Origin: Bacteroidia bacterium
GTDB lineage: Bacteria; Bacteroidota; Bacteroidia; B-17B0; Aurantibacillaceae
DNA length: 64,000 bases
Direction: 5' to 3'
Assembly: GCA_022841465.1 (NCBI GenBank)
Contig: JALHRL010000003.1
Span: 155,571 to 219,570, forward strand
Under the pieces are notes generated by a model that saw nothing but the letters and a program-made list of their open reading frames with translations, had not been told where the DNA came from and ran no database searches. Position 1 is the first letter of the stretch. Each line of letters opens with the position of its first letter. Made by a program: the position numbers and the translations under genes. Below, one piece after another: positions 36,828 to 45,411 of this stretch.

Positions 36828-36857
36828 CAAATTTGCTTATTTAAAACCCGAATCAAA
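36828..36857 (-). promoter_or_regulatory. Candidate promoter for the SSS symporter gene
   Basis: On the minus strand TTTG (36854-36857) is followed after 18 bases by CAAATTTG (36828-36835), which differs from TAnnTTTG only in its first base. It lies 6 bases before the ATG at 36822. Confidence 0.45.
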
Positions 36858-36960
36858 CACCTTTCACTTTTATTTCTAAACATCGTTTTTTGAATAAGTT
36901 TTTATAAACAAGAGCCCTACTAACAAAGGCTTTTTTGTAACTTACAGTGTTAAATAATTA

Positions 36961-37578
36961 ATGGAATTTAGCTCTAAAATATTAGAACAAGCTGTAGAAG
37001 CCTTTGCCGGATTACCCGGAGTAGGAAAAAAAACCGCGTTAAGACACGTGTTGCATTTAATTAAACAAGGCCCAAAAGAAATGGACGCTTTTATGCATGC
37101 CATTAATCAACTAAAAAACAATTTAAAATTTTGTATTAAGTGCCATAATATCAGCGAAACCGAAATTTGCACCATATGCAGTAATTCAAAGCGCGACAGT
37201 ACCACCATTTGTTTAGTTCAAGATTTTAGAGATATTTTAGCAATTGAAAGCACTGGGCAATATAAAGGGGTTTATCATGTTTTAGGTGGCTTAATCTCTC
37301 CATTAGATGGTATTGGTCCAAATGAGTTAAACATAAATGGTTTAGTAGAAAAAGTTGCAGCAGGAGGAATTAAAGAAATTATCTTGGCATTAAACGCAAC
37401 CATGGAAGGTGAAACAACTTCATTTTTTATTTTTAGAAAACTTGCGCCGTTTAATGTAGAGCTTAGCGCAATTGCTCGCGGCTTAGCAGTTGGTGATGAA
37501 TTAGAATATGCCGATGAAATAACGCTTGCTCGTTCTATTGCAAACAGAGTTCCTTTTCAAACTGCGTTAAAAAAGTAG
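36961..37578 (+). CDS. recR: Recombination mediator protein RecR
   Basis: A 205-residue protein of normal RecR length. The N-terminal helix-hairpin-helix reads EAFAGLPGVGKKTALRHVLH. A four-cysteine zinc finger follows (FCIKCHNISETEICTICSN). The Toprim domain comes next, with ICLVQDFRDILAIESTGQYK, YHVLGGLISPLDGIGP and EIILALNATMEGETTSFFI. The C-terminal segment is ARGLAVGDELEYADEITLAR. RecR forms a ring on DNA and, with RecO, loads RecA at gaps. The gene is monocistronic here, 6 bases from the end of the convergent channel gene. No dnaX or ybaB neighbour is present, unlike in Proteobacteria and Firmicutes. Confidence 0.97.
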   Translation: MEFSSKILEQAVEAFAGLPGVGKKTALRHVLHLIKQGPKEMDAFMHAINQLKNNLKFCIKCHNISETEICTICSNSKRDSTTICLVQDFRDILAIESTGQYKGVYHVLGGLISPLDGIGPNELNINGLVEKVAAGGIKEIILALNATMEGETTSFFIFRKLAPFNVELSAIARGLAVGDELEYADEITLARSIANRVPFQTALKK

Positions 37579-37584
37579 TGATTT

Positions 37585-39267
37585 TTATCGGAGTATTTTT
37601 CGAACAAATGCTACAGTAAAATAACTCATTAAAAACACCCCCGTAAATCCTTCCAGTGTTGCAATTAATTTTAAAATACCATAAGGGAAATAATCTCCAT
37701 AGCCAATTGTAAGAAATGTAATTGCGCTATAATAAATGCAATTCCAAAACTCTTGTAATCTGTTTAAATTGCTAGGCAAAGTACTTTCAACTGAACCTAT
37801 GGTATGAAAATAAGTAGTTGTGACATAAAAAATAATTCCGAAAACAAAAATTGTTAAGATAGCATTTAAAAGTACACGTGATGGGGCAGTTGCATACCTA
37901 CCAACAAAATCAAAAACATATTTTTGAAAATAATATTTTGGATAAGCAAATAAAGCTTGAAGAGCGTTCCCTTTTTTTTCTTCATTTAAATTGGCTAAAG
38001 CCTCGCATCTTTTAAATTCAATATATGCTAAATCTTCGTCCTCGTACTGACCATTAACTCTAAAATTTTCTTTTAATACCCTAAACTGTTCTGCTTTCTG
38101 TAAAAAAGTAGATGTTTCTTGATTGTAAATTATATCTTTTACTTCGTTTTCTCTCCAATTAATAAACAAGCGACCTAAAATTCTTGTGTTAATTAAATTC
38201 AGCTCTTTAATTATTACAGTTTCATTTTCCGGTACAATATCAATTATATCTCTTATCACCGAATTATTTAAGTTTAATACTTTGCAATTAGCAAATCTAA
38301 AATCAACAAAACTATTAAAGGAACAAGAATTAAATGAAATATGATTTGCATTTGCTTGATTGTATGAAAGCAACCCAATGCCAAAATCAACATCATCAAA
38401 ATTAATTTCGCTTTTTGAAAAATCTGAAAGATTAAAGTTTTTATTTCCTTTCCCAAAAACAGAGCCCCTAAAATTTACTTTTCCGTTTCCAAATTCAGCA
38501 CCCTCAAAAGAAACATCACCATCATTAAAATCTATACGCTTAAAATCTACTCTACCTCCACCAAATTCAACATTCTTAAAATCTTTTTTTCCTATTCCAA
38601 AACTTGCCTTTTCAAATGAAATATTTCCTTCTGAAAATTTTGCAAACTTAAAATCAATATTTCCTGCACCATATATTGTATTTTTAAAATCAACGTTGCC
38701 GTTACTAAATCTTGCATCTGCAAAAATTAAATTTCCATTTCCAAAATTTGTTCCTGAAAAAGTTATATCTCCATCACCAAAAATAACAGATTGAAAATTA
38801 TTAGTACCGCTACCAAATCTGGTGCTTTTAAATTGAACGGAACCATGACCAAAATCAGCGTAAATAAAATTATTAAAACCATTGCCAAAAACGCAATTAT
38901 TAAACTGAGTTTTTGTTCCTTCAAATTTTGCATAACTAAAATCTGATACCGAATAGCAATCAAAAAATGTACGGTGTGCCCTAAAGTTTTTTAAAGCAAC
39001 GTACTCGTGTTCTTTTAACCCTCGCTTATAACGATATTCGGAAAGTGAGAAATTAAAAACATATGCATCCTCTAAAATAAAATCTAATCCATTATCAATT
39101 CGATTATACAACTCATCTGCATCAATAACTTTTAATTTAACAATATTTACTTTATTGTTTCTATCATCAAAGAATTCAATATTCACATATTTAGATTCGC
39201 TATTAGAATCTTCTATGTTAACATTGTACTTTAATGAGGGACTTTCGTGTAATTGACTTTCGAGCAT
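37585..39267 (-). CDS. Potassium channel fused to an N-terminal 12-residue-repeat beta-solenoid
   Basis: The protein has 560 residues. After about 118 residues of leader come fifteen uninterrupted 12-residue units (119-298) with Phe at position 4, Phe/Tyr at position 9 and usually Gly at 12 (for example DITFSGTNFGNG, KVNFRGSVFGKG). A less regular stretch (299-365) and a helical, charged linker (385-440) follow. The C-terminus is a two-span channel: a span at about 464-485, a pore helix and filter TIGYGD at 520-525, and a span at about 533-555. The pore motif is diagnostic of a K+-type channel (Ion_trans_2). The repeat part is related in style to pentapeptide-repeat solenoids but has a 12-residue period. 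No signal peptide is seen, so the solenoid should be cytoplasmic. Gating ligand unknown. Confidence 0.85.
   Translation of the reverse strand: MLESQLHESPSLKYNVNIEDSNSESKYVNIEFFDDRNNKVNIVKLKVIDADELYNRIDNGLDFILEDAYVFNFSLSEYRYKRGLKEHEYVALKNFRAHRTFFDCYSVSDFSYAKFEGTKTQFNNCVFGNGFNNFIYADFGHGSVQFKSTRFGSGTNNFQSVIFGDGDITFSGTNFGNGNLIFADARFSNGNVDFKNTIYGAGNIDFKFAKFSEGNISFEKASFGIGKKDFKNVEFGGGRVDFKRIDFNDGDVSFEGAEFGNGKVNFRGSVFGKGNKNFNLSDFSKSEINFDDVDFGIGLLSYNQANANHISFNSCSFNSFVDFRFANCKVLNLNNSVIRDIIDIVPENETVIIKELNLINTRILGRLFINWRENEVKDIIYNQETSTFLQKAEQFRVLKENFRVNGQYEDEDLAYIEFKRCEALANLNEEKKGNALQALFAYPKYYFQKYVFDFVGRYATAPSRVLLNAILTIFVFGIIFYVTTTYFHTIGSVESTLPSNLNRLQEFWNCIYYSAITFLTIGYGDYFPYGILKLIATLEGFTGVFLMSYFTVAFVRKILR
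38374..38913 (-). repeat. Fifteen tandem 36-bp coding repeats (12-residue F-x4-F-G-x-G units)
   Basis: Residues 119-298 of the channel protein align in 15 consecutive 12-residue frames with no insertion. Position 4 is Phe in all fifteen, position 9 is Phe or Tyr in all, and position 12 is Gly in fourteen. Codons differ between units, so the repetition is conserved at protein level rather than being a recent DNA expansion. Confidence 0.93.
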
Positions 39268-39338
39268 AGTTGCACAACTATAATGGAAGTGAATATAAGA
39301 AAATTGTACTCACTTAATATTTTGATTCTCTTGAAAAC

Positions 39339-39370
39339 AAAAAAGTCTCAAAACTAATTTGAGACTTTTT
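39339..39370 (-). terminator. Intrinsic terminator after tRNA-Asp
   Basis: A 9-bp stem (39344-39352 with 39358-39366, AGTCTCAAA/TTTGAGACT) has a 5-base loop and is followed on the minus strand by a T-run. It begins within a few bases of the tRNA 3' end. Confidence 0.88.
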
Positions 39371-39371
39371 G

Positions 39372-39445
39372 CGGTCCGGACGGGACTCGAACCCGCGACC
39401 TCCGCCGTGACAGGGCGGCATTCTAACCAGCTGAACTACCGGACC
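39372..39445 (-). tRNA. tRNA-Asp (anticodon GTC)
   Basis: A 74-base cloverleaf read on the minus strand. The acceptor stem GGTCCGG pairs with CCGGACC, and the discriminator base is G, as expected for Asp. The D arm contains AGTTCAGCTGGTTAGAA. The anticodon stem-loop is CCGCCCTGTCACGGCGG with anticodon GTC. The T arm is GCGGGTTCGAGTCCCGT. The CCA tail is not encoded. A well-formed promoter lies upstream and a terminator directly downstream, so it is an independent transcription unit. Confidence 0.98.
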
Positions 39446-39465
39446 AATTTCTTCAATTGGGATTG

Positions 39466-39496
39466 CAAATGTATAGATTTTATATAAATCGACAAA
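39466..39496 (-). promoter_or_regulatory. Bacteroidota promoter of tRNA-Asp
   Basis: On the minus strand TTTG (39493-39496) is followed after 19 bases by TACATTTG (39466-39473), a perfect match to TTTG-N19-TAnnTTTG. It lies about 20 bases before the mature tRNA 5' end. Confidence 0.78.
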
Positions 39497-39517
39497 ATTT
39501 TAACTCGCTTTTATGGC

Positions 39518-39907
39518 CTATTTTGTATAAAACTCTTTCATAGGTTCAAAATAATGCTGTTTCCAACCTTCTTTATACTTTTTTCCATCACCTTTTTGTA
39601 AACCATAATGAAATAAATCCAGTTTCGTTTTACCTGCCGTTTCCGTTAAAGTAATCTCTAAAATTGAATCAGGCCAATTCTTATTAAACTCCACAGTACG
39701 CCAATTTTGTTTAATAAACTTGTCTTTAATTAACTCCAAGTTTTTCCCACTTATATAACCATCCCAAGCGGTAAATAAGGCATTCTTTTTATTACTAATA
39801 TTCGCCTCACCTCCGGTAAACAATGTATGCCCTTTACTGTTTAACCATGCCTTATAAATTTCACTTGCTTTTACAGGAATTGTAATTGATAATTTTATTT
39901 CTTCCAT
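39518..39907 (-). CDS. SRPBCC (START-like, AHSA1-type) domain protein
   Basis: A 129-residue single-domain protein. It opens with LSITIPVKASEIYKAWLNSK, the usual start of the AHSA1/SRPBCC helix-grip fold. The middle is YISGKNLELIKDKFIKQNWR, followed by the strands ILEITLTETAGKTKLDLFHY. It ends with the long C-terminal helix GWKQHYFEPMKEFYTK. Members bind small hydrophobic ligands or act as Hsp90 co-chaperone-like domains, but no specific function can be assigned. The gene sits between the tRNA-Asp unit and the terminator of the cytochrome oxidase operon, and looks separately transcribed. Confidence 0.85.
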   Translation of the reverse strand: MEEIKLSITIPVKASEIYKAWLNSKGHTLFTGGEANISNKKNALFTAWDGYISGKNLELIKDKFIKQNWRTVEFNKNWPDSILEITLTETAGKTKLDLFHYGLQKGDGKKYKEGWKQHYFEPMKEFYTK

Positions 39908-39921
39908 ATTGCTAAAATAAA

Positions 39922-39950
39922 AAATCCCGGAAATTTTCCGGGATTTAATT
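39922..39950 (-). terminator. Intrinsic terminator of the act-cox operon
   Basis: A 7-8 bp hairpin (CCCGGAA at 39926-39932 with TTCCGGG at 39936-39942) is extended by flanking A/T pairs and followed on the minus strand by TTTTTTATTTT. It is 15 bases past the coxA stop codon. Confidence 0.9.
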
Positions 39951-39961
39951 TAATTGTTTAT

Positions 39962-41785
39962 TTAGTGTCCTCCACCGTCAACTTCGCCTTCTTCTAAAGG
40001 AACTGTTTGAGGAACAAAATCTGTACTCTTACCAGGCTTACTGTAATCATACGACCAACGGTGAACTACAGGCAATGCTCCAGGCCAGTTACCATGAATA
40101 TTTGCCATTGGTGTAGTCCATTCTAAAGTGGTTGAATTCCAAGGGTTTTGAGGAGCTTTTTCTCCGCGGAAAATGCTGTAGAAAAAGTTAAACAAGAAAA
40201 TACCTTGTGCCAATGCTCCTAAAATTGCAGATATTGTACAAATTTCATTAATATCTACTAGGTTATCAAACATTGGGAAATTACTGTTTGTATAATAACG
40301 ACGTGGTACACCAGCCATTCCTAAAAAGTGTTGAGGGAAGAATGTTCCATAAGCACAAACTAAAGTAAACCAAAAATGCACGAATCCTAATTTTTTATTC
40401 ATCATTCGTAAAAACAATTTTGGAAACCAATGGTAAACACCTGCAAACATTCCAAAAATGGCACTTAAGCCCATTACAATATGGAAGTGAGCAACAACGA
40501 AATAAGTATCATGTACGTTAATATCTAATGTTGAATCGGCAAGAATAATACCGGTTACACCACCTGTAATAAACGATGAAACCAATCCTATTGAAAACAA
40601 CATAGCAGGAGTAAATTGTACGTTACCTTTCCAAAGAGTGGTTATGTAGTTAAATGCTTTAACCGCAGAAGGAATTGCAATTAATAAGGTTGTGAATACG
40701 AATACCGATCCTAAGAATGGATTCATACCTGTCATGTACATATGATGACCCCAAACAATAAATGATAAGAATCCAATTGCTAACATTGAACCAATCATTG
40801 CTCGATAACCGAAAATTGGCTTACGTGAATTTGTTGCAATAATTTCAGATGTAATACCTAAAGCAGGTAATAATACGATATATACCTCAGGATGACCTAA
40901 GAACCAGAATAAATGCTCAAATAAAATTGGACTACCCCCAATGTTATCTAAAGGACGACCTCCAATATAAATATCAGATAAATAGAAAGAAGTACCAAAA
41001 CCTCTATCCATAATTAATAATAACACACATGATACAAGAACCGGGAAAGATAACACTCCTAAAATTGCGGTAATTAAAAACGCCCAAACAGTAAGAGGCA
41101 TACGCGTCATTTTCATTCCCTTAGTTCTAAGGTTAATGATGGTGATGATATAATTTAAACTACCTAATAAAGAAGAAACAACGAAAATTGTCATTGAAAT
41201 TAACCAAAGAGTCATCCCTAACTTAGAACCCGGCATTGCCTCAGGTACTGCAGATAATGGAGGGTAAATTGTCCATCCACCCGAAGCAGGTCCGTCATCA
41301 ATAAATAAAGATGATAACATAATTACACTTGAAAGGAAAAAGAACCAATAAGATAACATGTTCAAAAAACCTGAAGCCATATCACGAGCTCCAATTTGAT
41401 AAGGAATCAATAAGTTACTAAACGTTCCACTTAATCCACCGGTTAGTACAAAGAACACCATAATTGTTCCGTGTATTGTAACCAAAGCTAAATACATATT
41501 AGGATCTAAAATTCCGTCTTTTGCCCATTTATCCCCTAATAAAGCATTTACAAAAGCGAACTTTTCACCTGGCCAGGCCAATTGCATACGGAAAATAACA
41601 GACATCGTCATAGCTATAACCGCCATAACAACAGCAGTAATCAAAAACTGGCGTGAGATCATCTTGTGATCCATGCTGAAAATATATTTGCTTACAAAAC
41701 TTTCCTCATGATCATCATGATGATGAACATGGTCGTGATGTACCATATGTTCATGTTCTGTTTGAGTGTGTGTATGAGTAGCCAT
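39962..41785 (-). CDS. coxA: Cytochrome c oxidase subunit I
   Basis: A 607-residue integral membrane protein with about 12 spans. Haem-copper oxidase motifs are complete. The binuclear-centre His and cross-linked Tyr lie in WFLGHPEVYIVLLPALG. The CuB His pair is in WGHHMYMTGM. The haem ligands are in DTYFVVAHFHIVMG, and WTIYPPLS is present. The enzyme reduces oxygen at the haem a3-CuB site and pumps protons. The first 26 residues are unusual, with eleven histidines, and the C-terminus ends GGGH. The gene is last in the act-cox operon, and no subunit III or IV gene follows. In Flavobacterium this oxidase forms a supercomplex with Alternative Complex III. Confidence 0.97.
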   Translation of the reverse strand: MATHTHTQTEHEHMVHHDHVHHHDDHEESFVSKYIFSMDHKMISRQFLITAVVMAVIAMTMSVIFRMQLAWPGEKFAFVNALLGDKWAKDGILDPNMYLALVTIHGTIMVFFVLTGGLSGTFSNLLIPYQIGARDMASGFLNMLSYWFFFLSSVIMLSSLFIDDGPASGGWTIYPPLSAVPEAMPGSKLGMTLWLISMTIFVVSSLLGSLNYIITIINLRTKGMKMTRMPLTVWAFLITAILGVLSFPVLVSCVLLLIMDRGFGTSFYLSDIYIGGRPLDNIGGSPILFEHLFWFLGHPEVYIVLLPALGITSEIIATNSRKPIFGYRAMIGSMLAIGFLSFIVWGHHMYMTGMNPFLGSVFVFTTLLIAIPSAVKAFNYITTLWKGNVQFTPAMLFSIGLVSSFITGGVTGIILADSTLDINVHDTYFVVAHFHIVMGLSAIFGMFAGVYHWFPKLFLRMMNKKLGFVHFWFTLVCAYGTFFPQHFLGMAGVPRRYYTNSNFPMFDNLVDINEICTISAILGALAQGIFLFNFFYSIFRGEKAPQNPWNSTTLEWTTPMANIHGNWPGALPVVHRWSYDYSKPGKSTDFVPQTVPLEEGEVDGGGH

Positions 41786-41810
41786 ATTTATTTATTTAAA
41801 TTTTTACTAA

Positions 41811-42842
41811 TTATTTTTGTGCAACAGTTTTAAAGGTTTTTTGTTTTGCAATCCAATTATTGTAATCTGCTTCGCTTTCAACAATAATTGTCATTGCCAT
41901 TGCGTAATGAGATGAACCACAAATTTTATTACACAACAATGTATAATCAAATTCAACGGGTTCTTCTCCGTTAATTTTTCTTTGTGCGTTAATTCCGGCC
42001 ATTAATTGTTTTACATAAGGATCATTTCGCATTTCTGCAGTAGTTTTAATTGGTTTGAATTTAAAAAACGTAACCATACCAGGAACACAATTCATTTGTG
42101 CTCTAAAATGCGGCATATAAGCACTGTGAATTACATCTCTTGAACGCATTTCAAATACAATTTCTTTATTAACAGGAATATGAAATTCATTTTTTACCAA
42201 AATATCATCACTTCCTAATACATCAGCAGTATCCATACCTACAGAATTACTTCCCGAAATTTGACGAAAATCTGTTGTTCCTAATTTGCCATCTTTTCCT
42301 GCATAACGGGCAGTCCAATCAAATTGCTTCGCATACAATTCAACTAATACTTTATTTGGATCTTCAGAAACAGAAGTAATTTCGTTCCAATATTTTAATC
42401 CGAAAATAATAATAAAAGCCAATGCAGATGCCGGAATAATTGTCCAAGCCATTTCTAATTTGTTGTTATGAGGAAAGTAAACTGCTTTTGCTTTTGCGTG
42501 GCCACGATATTTATAAGCGAACCAAAATAAAAAGAAATTAGTTACTAAAAAGATAAATGTAACTAAGTAAATATTTGCATCCCATAATAAATCTATTTTT
42601 AAACCATGCTCTGAAGCAGCTGCCGGTAATGATCTATCGTTCCATCTTGCAACTTGCCAAAAGAAAAATGCAAAAAACAACACCATAAACACAAGCATCG
42701 CTTTACCCATTCTATCATTATCAGAATCGGTTAATTCCCACTCTTTGGTTTTCTTTAAGCCTCTGCTTAACTCAATTATTCTTAATAATTGATGGCCGGC
42801 TATTATTAACAAAACGATGGCTAAAAGGACTAATAGTTTCAT
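41811..42842 (-). CDS. coxB: Cytochrome c oxidase subunit II
   Basis: The protein has 343 residues. The N-terminus has a membrane span (LLVLLAIVLLIIAGHQLL), followed by two further spans near residues 45-65 and 85-110. A cupredoxin domain follows. The CuA site is complete: the upstream His in DVIHSAYMPHF, then C304, C308, H312 and M315 in CNKICGSSHYAM. There is no haem c domain, so this is an aa3-type rather than a caa3-type subunit. It accepts electrons from the mono-haem cytochrome of ActE or a soluble carrier and passes them to subunit I. It lies between actF and coxA with short gaps. Confidence 0.96.
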   Translation of the reverse strand: MKLLVLLAIVLLIIAGHQLLRIIELSRGLKKTKEWELTDSDNDRMGKAMLVFMVLFFAFFFWQVARWNDRSLPAAASEHGLKIDLLWDANIYLVTFIFLVTNFFLFWFAYKYRGHAKAKAVYFPHNNKLEMAWTIIPASALAFIIIFGLKYWNEITSVSEDPNKVLVELYAKQFDWTARYAGKDGKLGTTDFRQISGSNSVGMDTADVLGSDDILVKNEFHIPVNKEIVFEMRSRDVIHSAYMPHFRAQMNCVPGMVTFFKFKPIKTTAEMRNDPYVKQLMAGINAQRKINGEEPVEFDYTLLCNKICGSSHYAMAMTIIVESEADYNNWIAKQKTFKTVAQK

Positions 42843-42893
42843 TGCTTTAAATTTTAATTTCTAAATATTTTGTTTTTCAAATTCTGATTTAAA

Positions 42894-44129
42894 TTAGGTT
42901 GAATGATGTAAGCTTTCGTCTAAGAATGGATGATTTTTCACCATTAATGGAGCTTTTGAAAGCGCATTCATTACAACATAAATAAATAAGCCAAGGAAGA
43001 AAAAGAAAGTTCCGAATTCCATCCAACTTAATCCTGTCCAAGCGTGCCCAACTGTACCCGGCATAACTATCATTATTAAATCTAAATAATGACCAATGAA
43101 AATAATGGTACCAACAAACATTAAGAAAAAGAAATTGCGTTTGCAATCGCGGCTCATTAACATAATCATTGGGAATGCAAAGTTTACAAATAAAACAGTC
43201 CACATTAACGTTTTGTAACTCTCCCAACGTGTTTGGAAATAAATAACTTCTTCAGGAATATCTGAATACCAAATCAACATGAATTGAGAGAAATATAAGT
43301 AAGTCCATAAGAAAGAAATTGCAAACATCCATTTACCCATGTCGTGAATAGTGCTTTCAGTTACCGACTCTAAATAACCTAATTTCTTTAACCAAATAAT
43401 AAAAACAGTAATTGCTACTAACGCGCTAATCCACATTCCCGAGAAGATATACCAGCCAAATAAAGTAGAGAACCAGTGTGTGTCAATACTCATTAACCAA
43501 TCCCAAGAAGCAGTTGAAGATGTTACAGCAAATAAAACCATAAACCATGCACCCAACTTCACATTTTTCCAATGATAACTGTTGTTTACATCTATCTCCA
43601 ATTTATCAGCTTCTAGAGAGTTTTTACGTAATTTAAACGTAAACCATAACCAACCAATCATGTATAATATTGTTCTTATCCACCAAAACGTTCCGAAGTA
43701 ACCACTTTTTGCTGCAATTACAGCATCGTAATTCGGACTTGTTGGATCGCTAATTCCAGGAGCCATCCAATGATAAATATGGTGCATATGGAATTGCCCT
43801 AAAAGGAATAAAAGCATCATAAAACTTAAACCCCAAGGTAAATACATGGCAACCGATTCAATAACACGTTTAATTGTGGTAGCCCACCCTGCTTCTGCCG
43901 CATACTGTAATCCTAAGAAAAACGCAGCTGCTAAAGCTAAAGCCATAAAGAAAAAAGAGCCTGCAAATACATTAGACCATGCACGTGTTCCTGCATGATA
44001 ATGTTCAGCTTCATTTCCTTTATCCATTGCAAACATTGCAACGATGGAAATTAAACCTATACCCATTAGTATGAACGAAGCTAACTTAGCTTTAGATGGT
44101 ATGGTGAATTTTAAATTTTCTGTACTCAT
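42894..44129 (-). CDS. actF: Alternative Complex III subunit ActF (NrfD-like)
   Basis: A 411-residue polytopic protein with about ten spans and no cofactor motifs, as expected for the smaller NrfD-like membrane subunit of Alternative Complex III. Recognisable stretches are RAWSNVFAGSFFFMALALAA, LPWGLSFMMLLFLLGQFHMH and WLMSIDTHWFSTLFGWYIFS, plus LWTYLYFSQFMLIWYSDIPE in the second half. In structures of the complex, ActC and ActF form the membrane core and ActC carries the quinol site. The gene follows actE by 26 bases. The C-terminus is DESLHHST. Confidence 0.93.
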   Translation of the reverse strand: MSTENLKFTIPSKAKLASFILMGIGLISIVAMFAMDKGNEAEHYHAGTRAWSNVFAGSFFFMALALAAAFFLGLQYAAEAGWATTIKRVIESVAMYLPWGLSFMMLLFLLGQFHMHHIYHWMAPGISDPTSPNYDAVIAAKSGYFGTFWWIRTILYMIGWLWFTFKLRKNSLEADKLEIDVNNSYHWKNVKLGAWFMVLFAVTSSTASWDWLMSIDTHWFSTLFGWYIFSGMWISALVAITVFIIWLKKLGYLESVTESTIHDMGKWMFAISFLWTYLYFSQFMLIWYSDIPEEVIYFQTRWESYKTLMWTVLFVNFAFPMIMLMSRDCKRNFFFLMFVGTIIFIGHYLDLIMIVMPGTVGHAWTGLSWMEFGTFFFFLGLFIYVVMNALSKAPLMVKNHPFLDESLHHST

Positions 44130-44155
44130 AATATTGTCTTTTCTATAAGTTAATT

Positions 44156-44824
44156 TTAATGTGTTGCGCTAGTTGTTGCAGCCGGTGCAGCAGAAGGTGT
44201 TGCAACTGCAGTTGTGGTTGCAGCAGCCGTTGAATCAGCACCCGGTAGATTTTTACCCTGTAATTTTTGTACGTAAAACACAAGCTTCCAACGCTCTTCA
44301 GCAGTTAGCTGACTTGCATGCGACCCCATAGAACCTTTACCATATGTTATTGAATGGAATATTTTTCCTTCCGGTAAATTTTTTAATGCGCCATCATATG
44401 CAGGAGGAGGTCCTGGTAATTTAGCTGCCACTTTTCCGTCACCGGCACCAGCAGCACCATGACAATGAACACAAAATTTTCCGTATAAAACTTCACCATC
44501 TTTTTCGTGTAATTCACGATCTGCAATAGCCAAAGGATTTTTTAATTGTAATCCTGCCGTTTCATATCCTTCTGGTGTATTTTCATAAGTATACGGTTTG
44601 TATCCACGTGCAACAGTACCTTTAACAGGTAACATTGCGTTGTTAGAAGTGTCTCCATCAATTGTATGTGTACTGTAATATTCCAAAGATGGAGAGCGGT
44701 ACATGTCTGGCATAAATTCTACACCCGGACTGTTTTGATCTTTTTTACCGCAAGAACTCAAGCCTGCAAGTAAAATAAAAGCAAAACCACCTGCTATAAT
44801 AAATTTAATATTTTTATAATTCAT
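44156..44824 (-). CDS. actE: Alternative Complex III subunit ActE, mono-haem cytochrome c lipoprotein
   Basis: The protein has 222 residues from MNYKNIKFIIAGGFAFILLA, with lipobox LSSC. A longer reading frame from 44854 would overlap actD by 17 bases and add residues ahead of the signal peptide, so the later ATG is preferred; it lies 13 bases after the actD stop. One haem c site is visible in GKFCVHCHGAAGAGDG, with the axial Met probably in GSMGSHASQL. The C-terminal 30 residues are an Ala/Thr/Pro-rich tail ending TSATH. ActE carries electrons out of the complex towards the oxidase, as shown for Flavobacterium and Rhodothermus complexes. Confidence 0.92.
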   Translation of the reverse strand: MNYKNIKFIIAGGFAFILLAGLSSCGKKDQNSPGVEFMPDMYRSPSLEYYSTHTIDGDTSNNAMLPVKGTVARGYKPYTYENTPEGYETAGLQLKNPLAIADRELHEKDGEVLYGKFCVHCHGAAGAGDGKVAAKLPGPPPAYDGALKNLPEGKIFHSITYGKGSMGSHASQLTAEERWKLVFYVQKLQGKNLPGADSTAAATTTAVATPSAAPAATTSATH

Positions 44825-44837
44825 AATCATTAATGAT

Positions 44838-45386
44838 TTAATATTGTGGTTCAATGTGTAAGGTTCCTTTGTAGTTTACTTCTTCTACTCCATTTTCTCT
44901 TAATATAGATTCTGCTTTTTTAGCTTGCTCATCATTTAATTCTAAGTAAACTAAAAATTTATCATCGGTAGTTCTTGGATCAGGATTTTTTGCCTTTGCG
45001 CCCGGTACCAACCAACAACGTAATAAATACGTTAATGCCATTCCGTGAGCAGCACAAAATACAGTTGCTTCAAATGTAATTGGGATGAATGCCGGAACGT
45101 TCATGTAATATGTCCAGTTTGGCTTACCTCCAATATCATTAGGCCAATCGCTTACCATCATGTACCACATCATTAATGTTGCTAAAGACGTTCCGGTAAT
45201 TCCGTAAATGAAAGCACAAATTGCCATTCGCGTACGAGGTAATCCAATTACTCCATCAATACCATGTACAGGCATTGGTGAAAATACATCCTTAATACGG
45301 ATACCGGCGCTTCTTAATTTTTTGCAAGCTTCCAGCATTGGCACCTCATCGCCAAAAACTCCGTGTATAATTTGTTTAGTTGCCAT
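44838..45386 (-). CDS. actD: Alternative Complex III subunit ActD (DUF3341)
   Basis: A 182-residue protein. The N-terminal soluble domain (VFGDEVPMLEACKKLRSAGI, DVFSPMPVHGIDGVIGLPRT) is the DUF3341 signature. Two membrane spans follow (about residues 57-77 and 98-120). The last part is a small soluble domain (FLVYLELNDEQAKKAESILR). ActD is a structural, cofactor-free subunit of Alternative Complex III. The gene lies between actC and actE in the conserved order. Confidence 0.94.
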   Translation of the reverse strand: MATKQIIHGVFGDEVPMLEACKKLRSAGIRIKDVFSPMPVHGIDGVIGLPRTRMAICAFIYGITGTSLATLMMWYMMVSDWPNDIGGKPNWTYYMNVPAFIPITFEATVFCAAHGMALTYLLRCWLVPGAKAKNPDPRTTDDKFLVYLELNDEQAKKAESILRENGVEEVNYKGTLHIEPQY

Positions 45387-45411
45387 ATCTTTTATCTATT
45401 CTTAAATATTA

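Noticed and set aside
38360-38794. A 144-codon plus-strand frame opposite the channel repeats.
   Set aside because: Its Phe/Pro/Lys/Ser periodicity is the reverse complement of the 36-bp coding repeats; it has no promoter or homology.
38374-38913. CRISPR array, considered because of the regular 36-bp spacing.
   Set aside because: The units are contiguous, in frame and vary at nucleotide level with no constant repeat and variable spacer. They encode a protein solenoid, and no cas genes are nearby.
42889-43227. A 112-codon minus-strand frame within actF.
   Set aside because: It overlaps the well-supported actF frame on the same strand in another register, and its composition is not protein-like.
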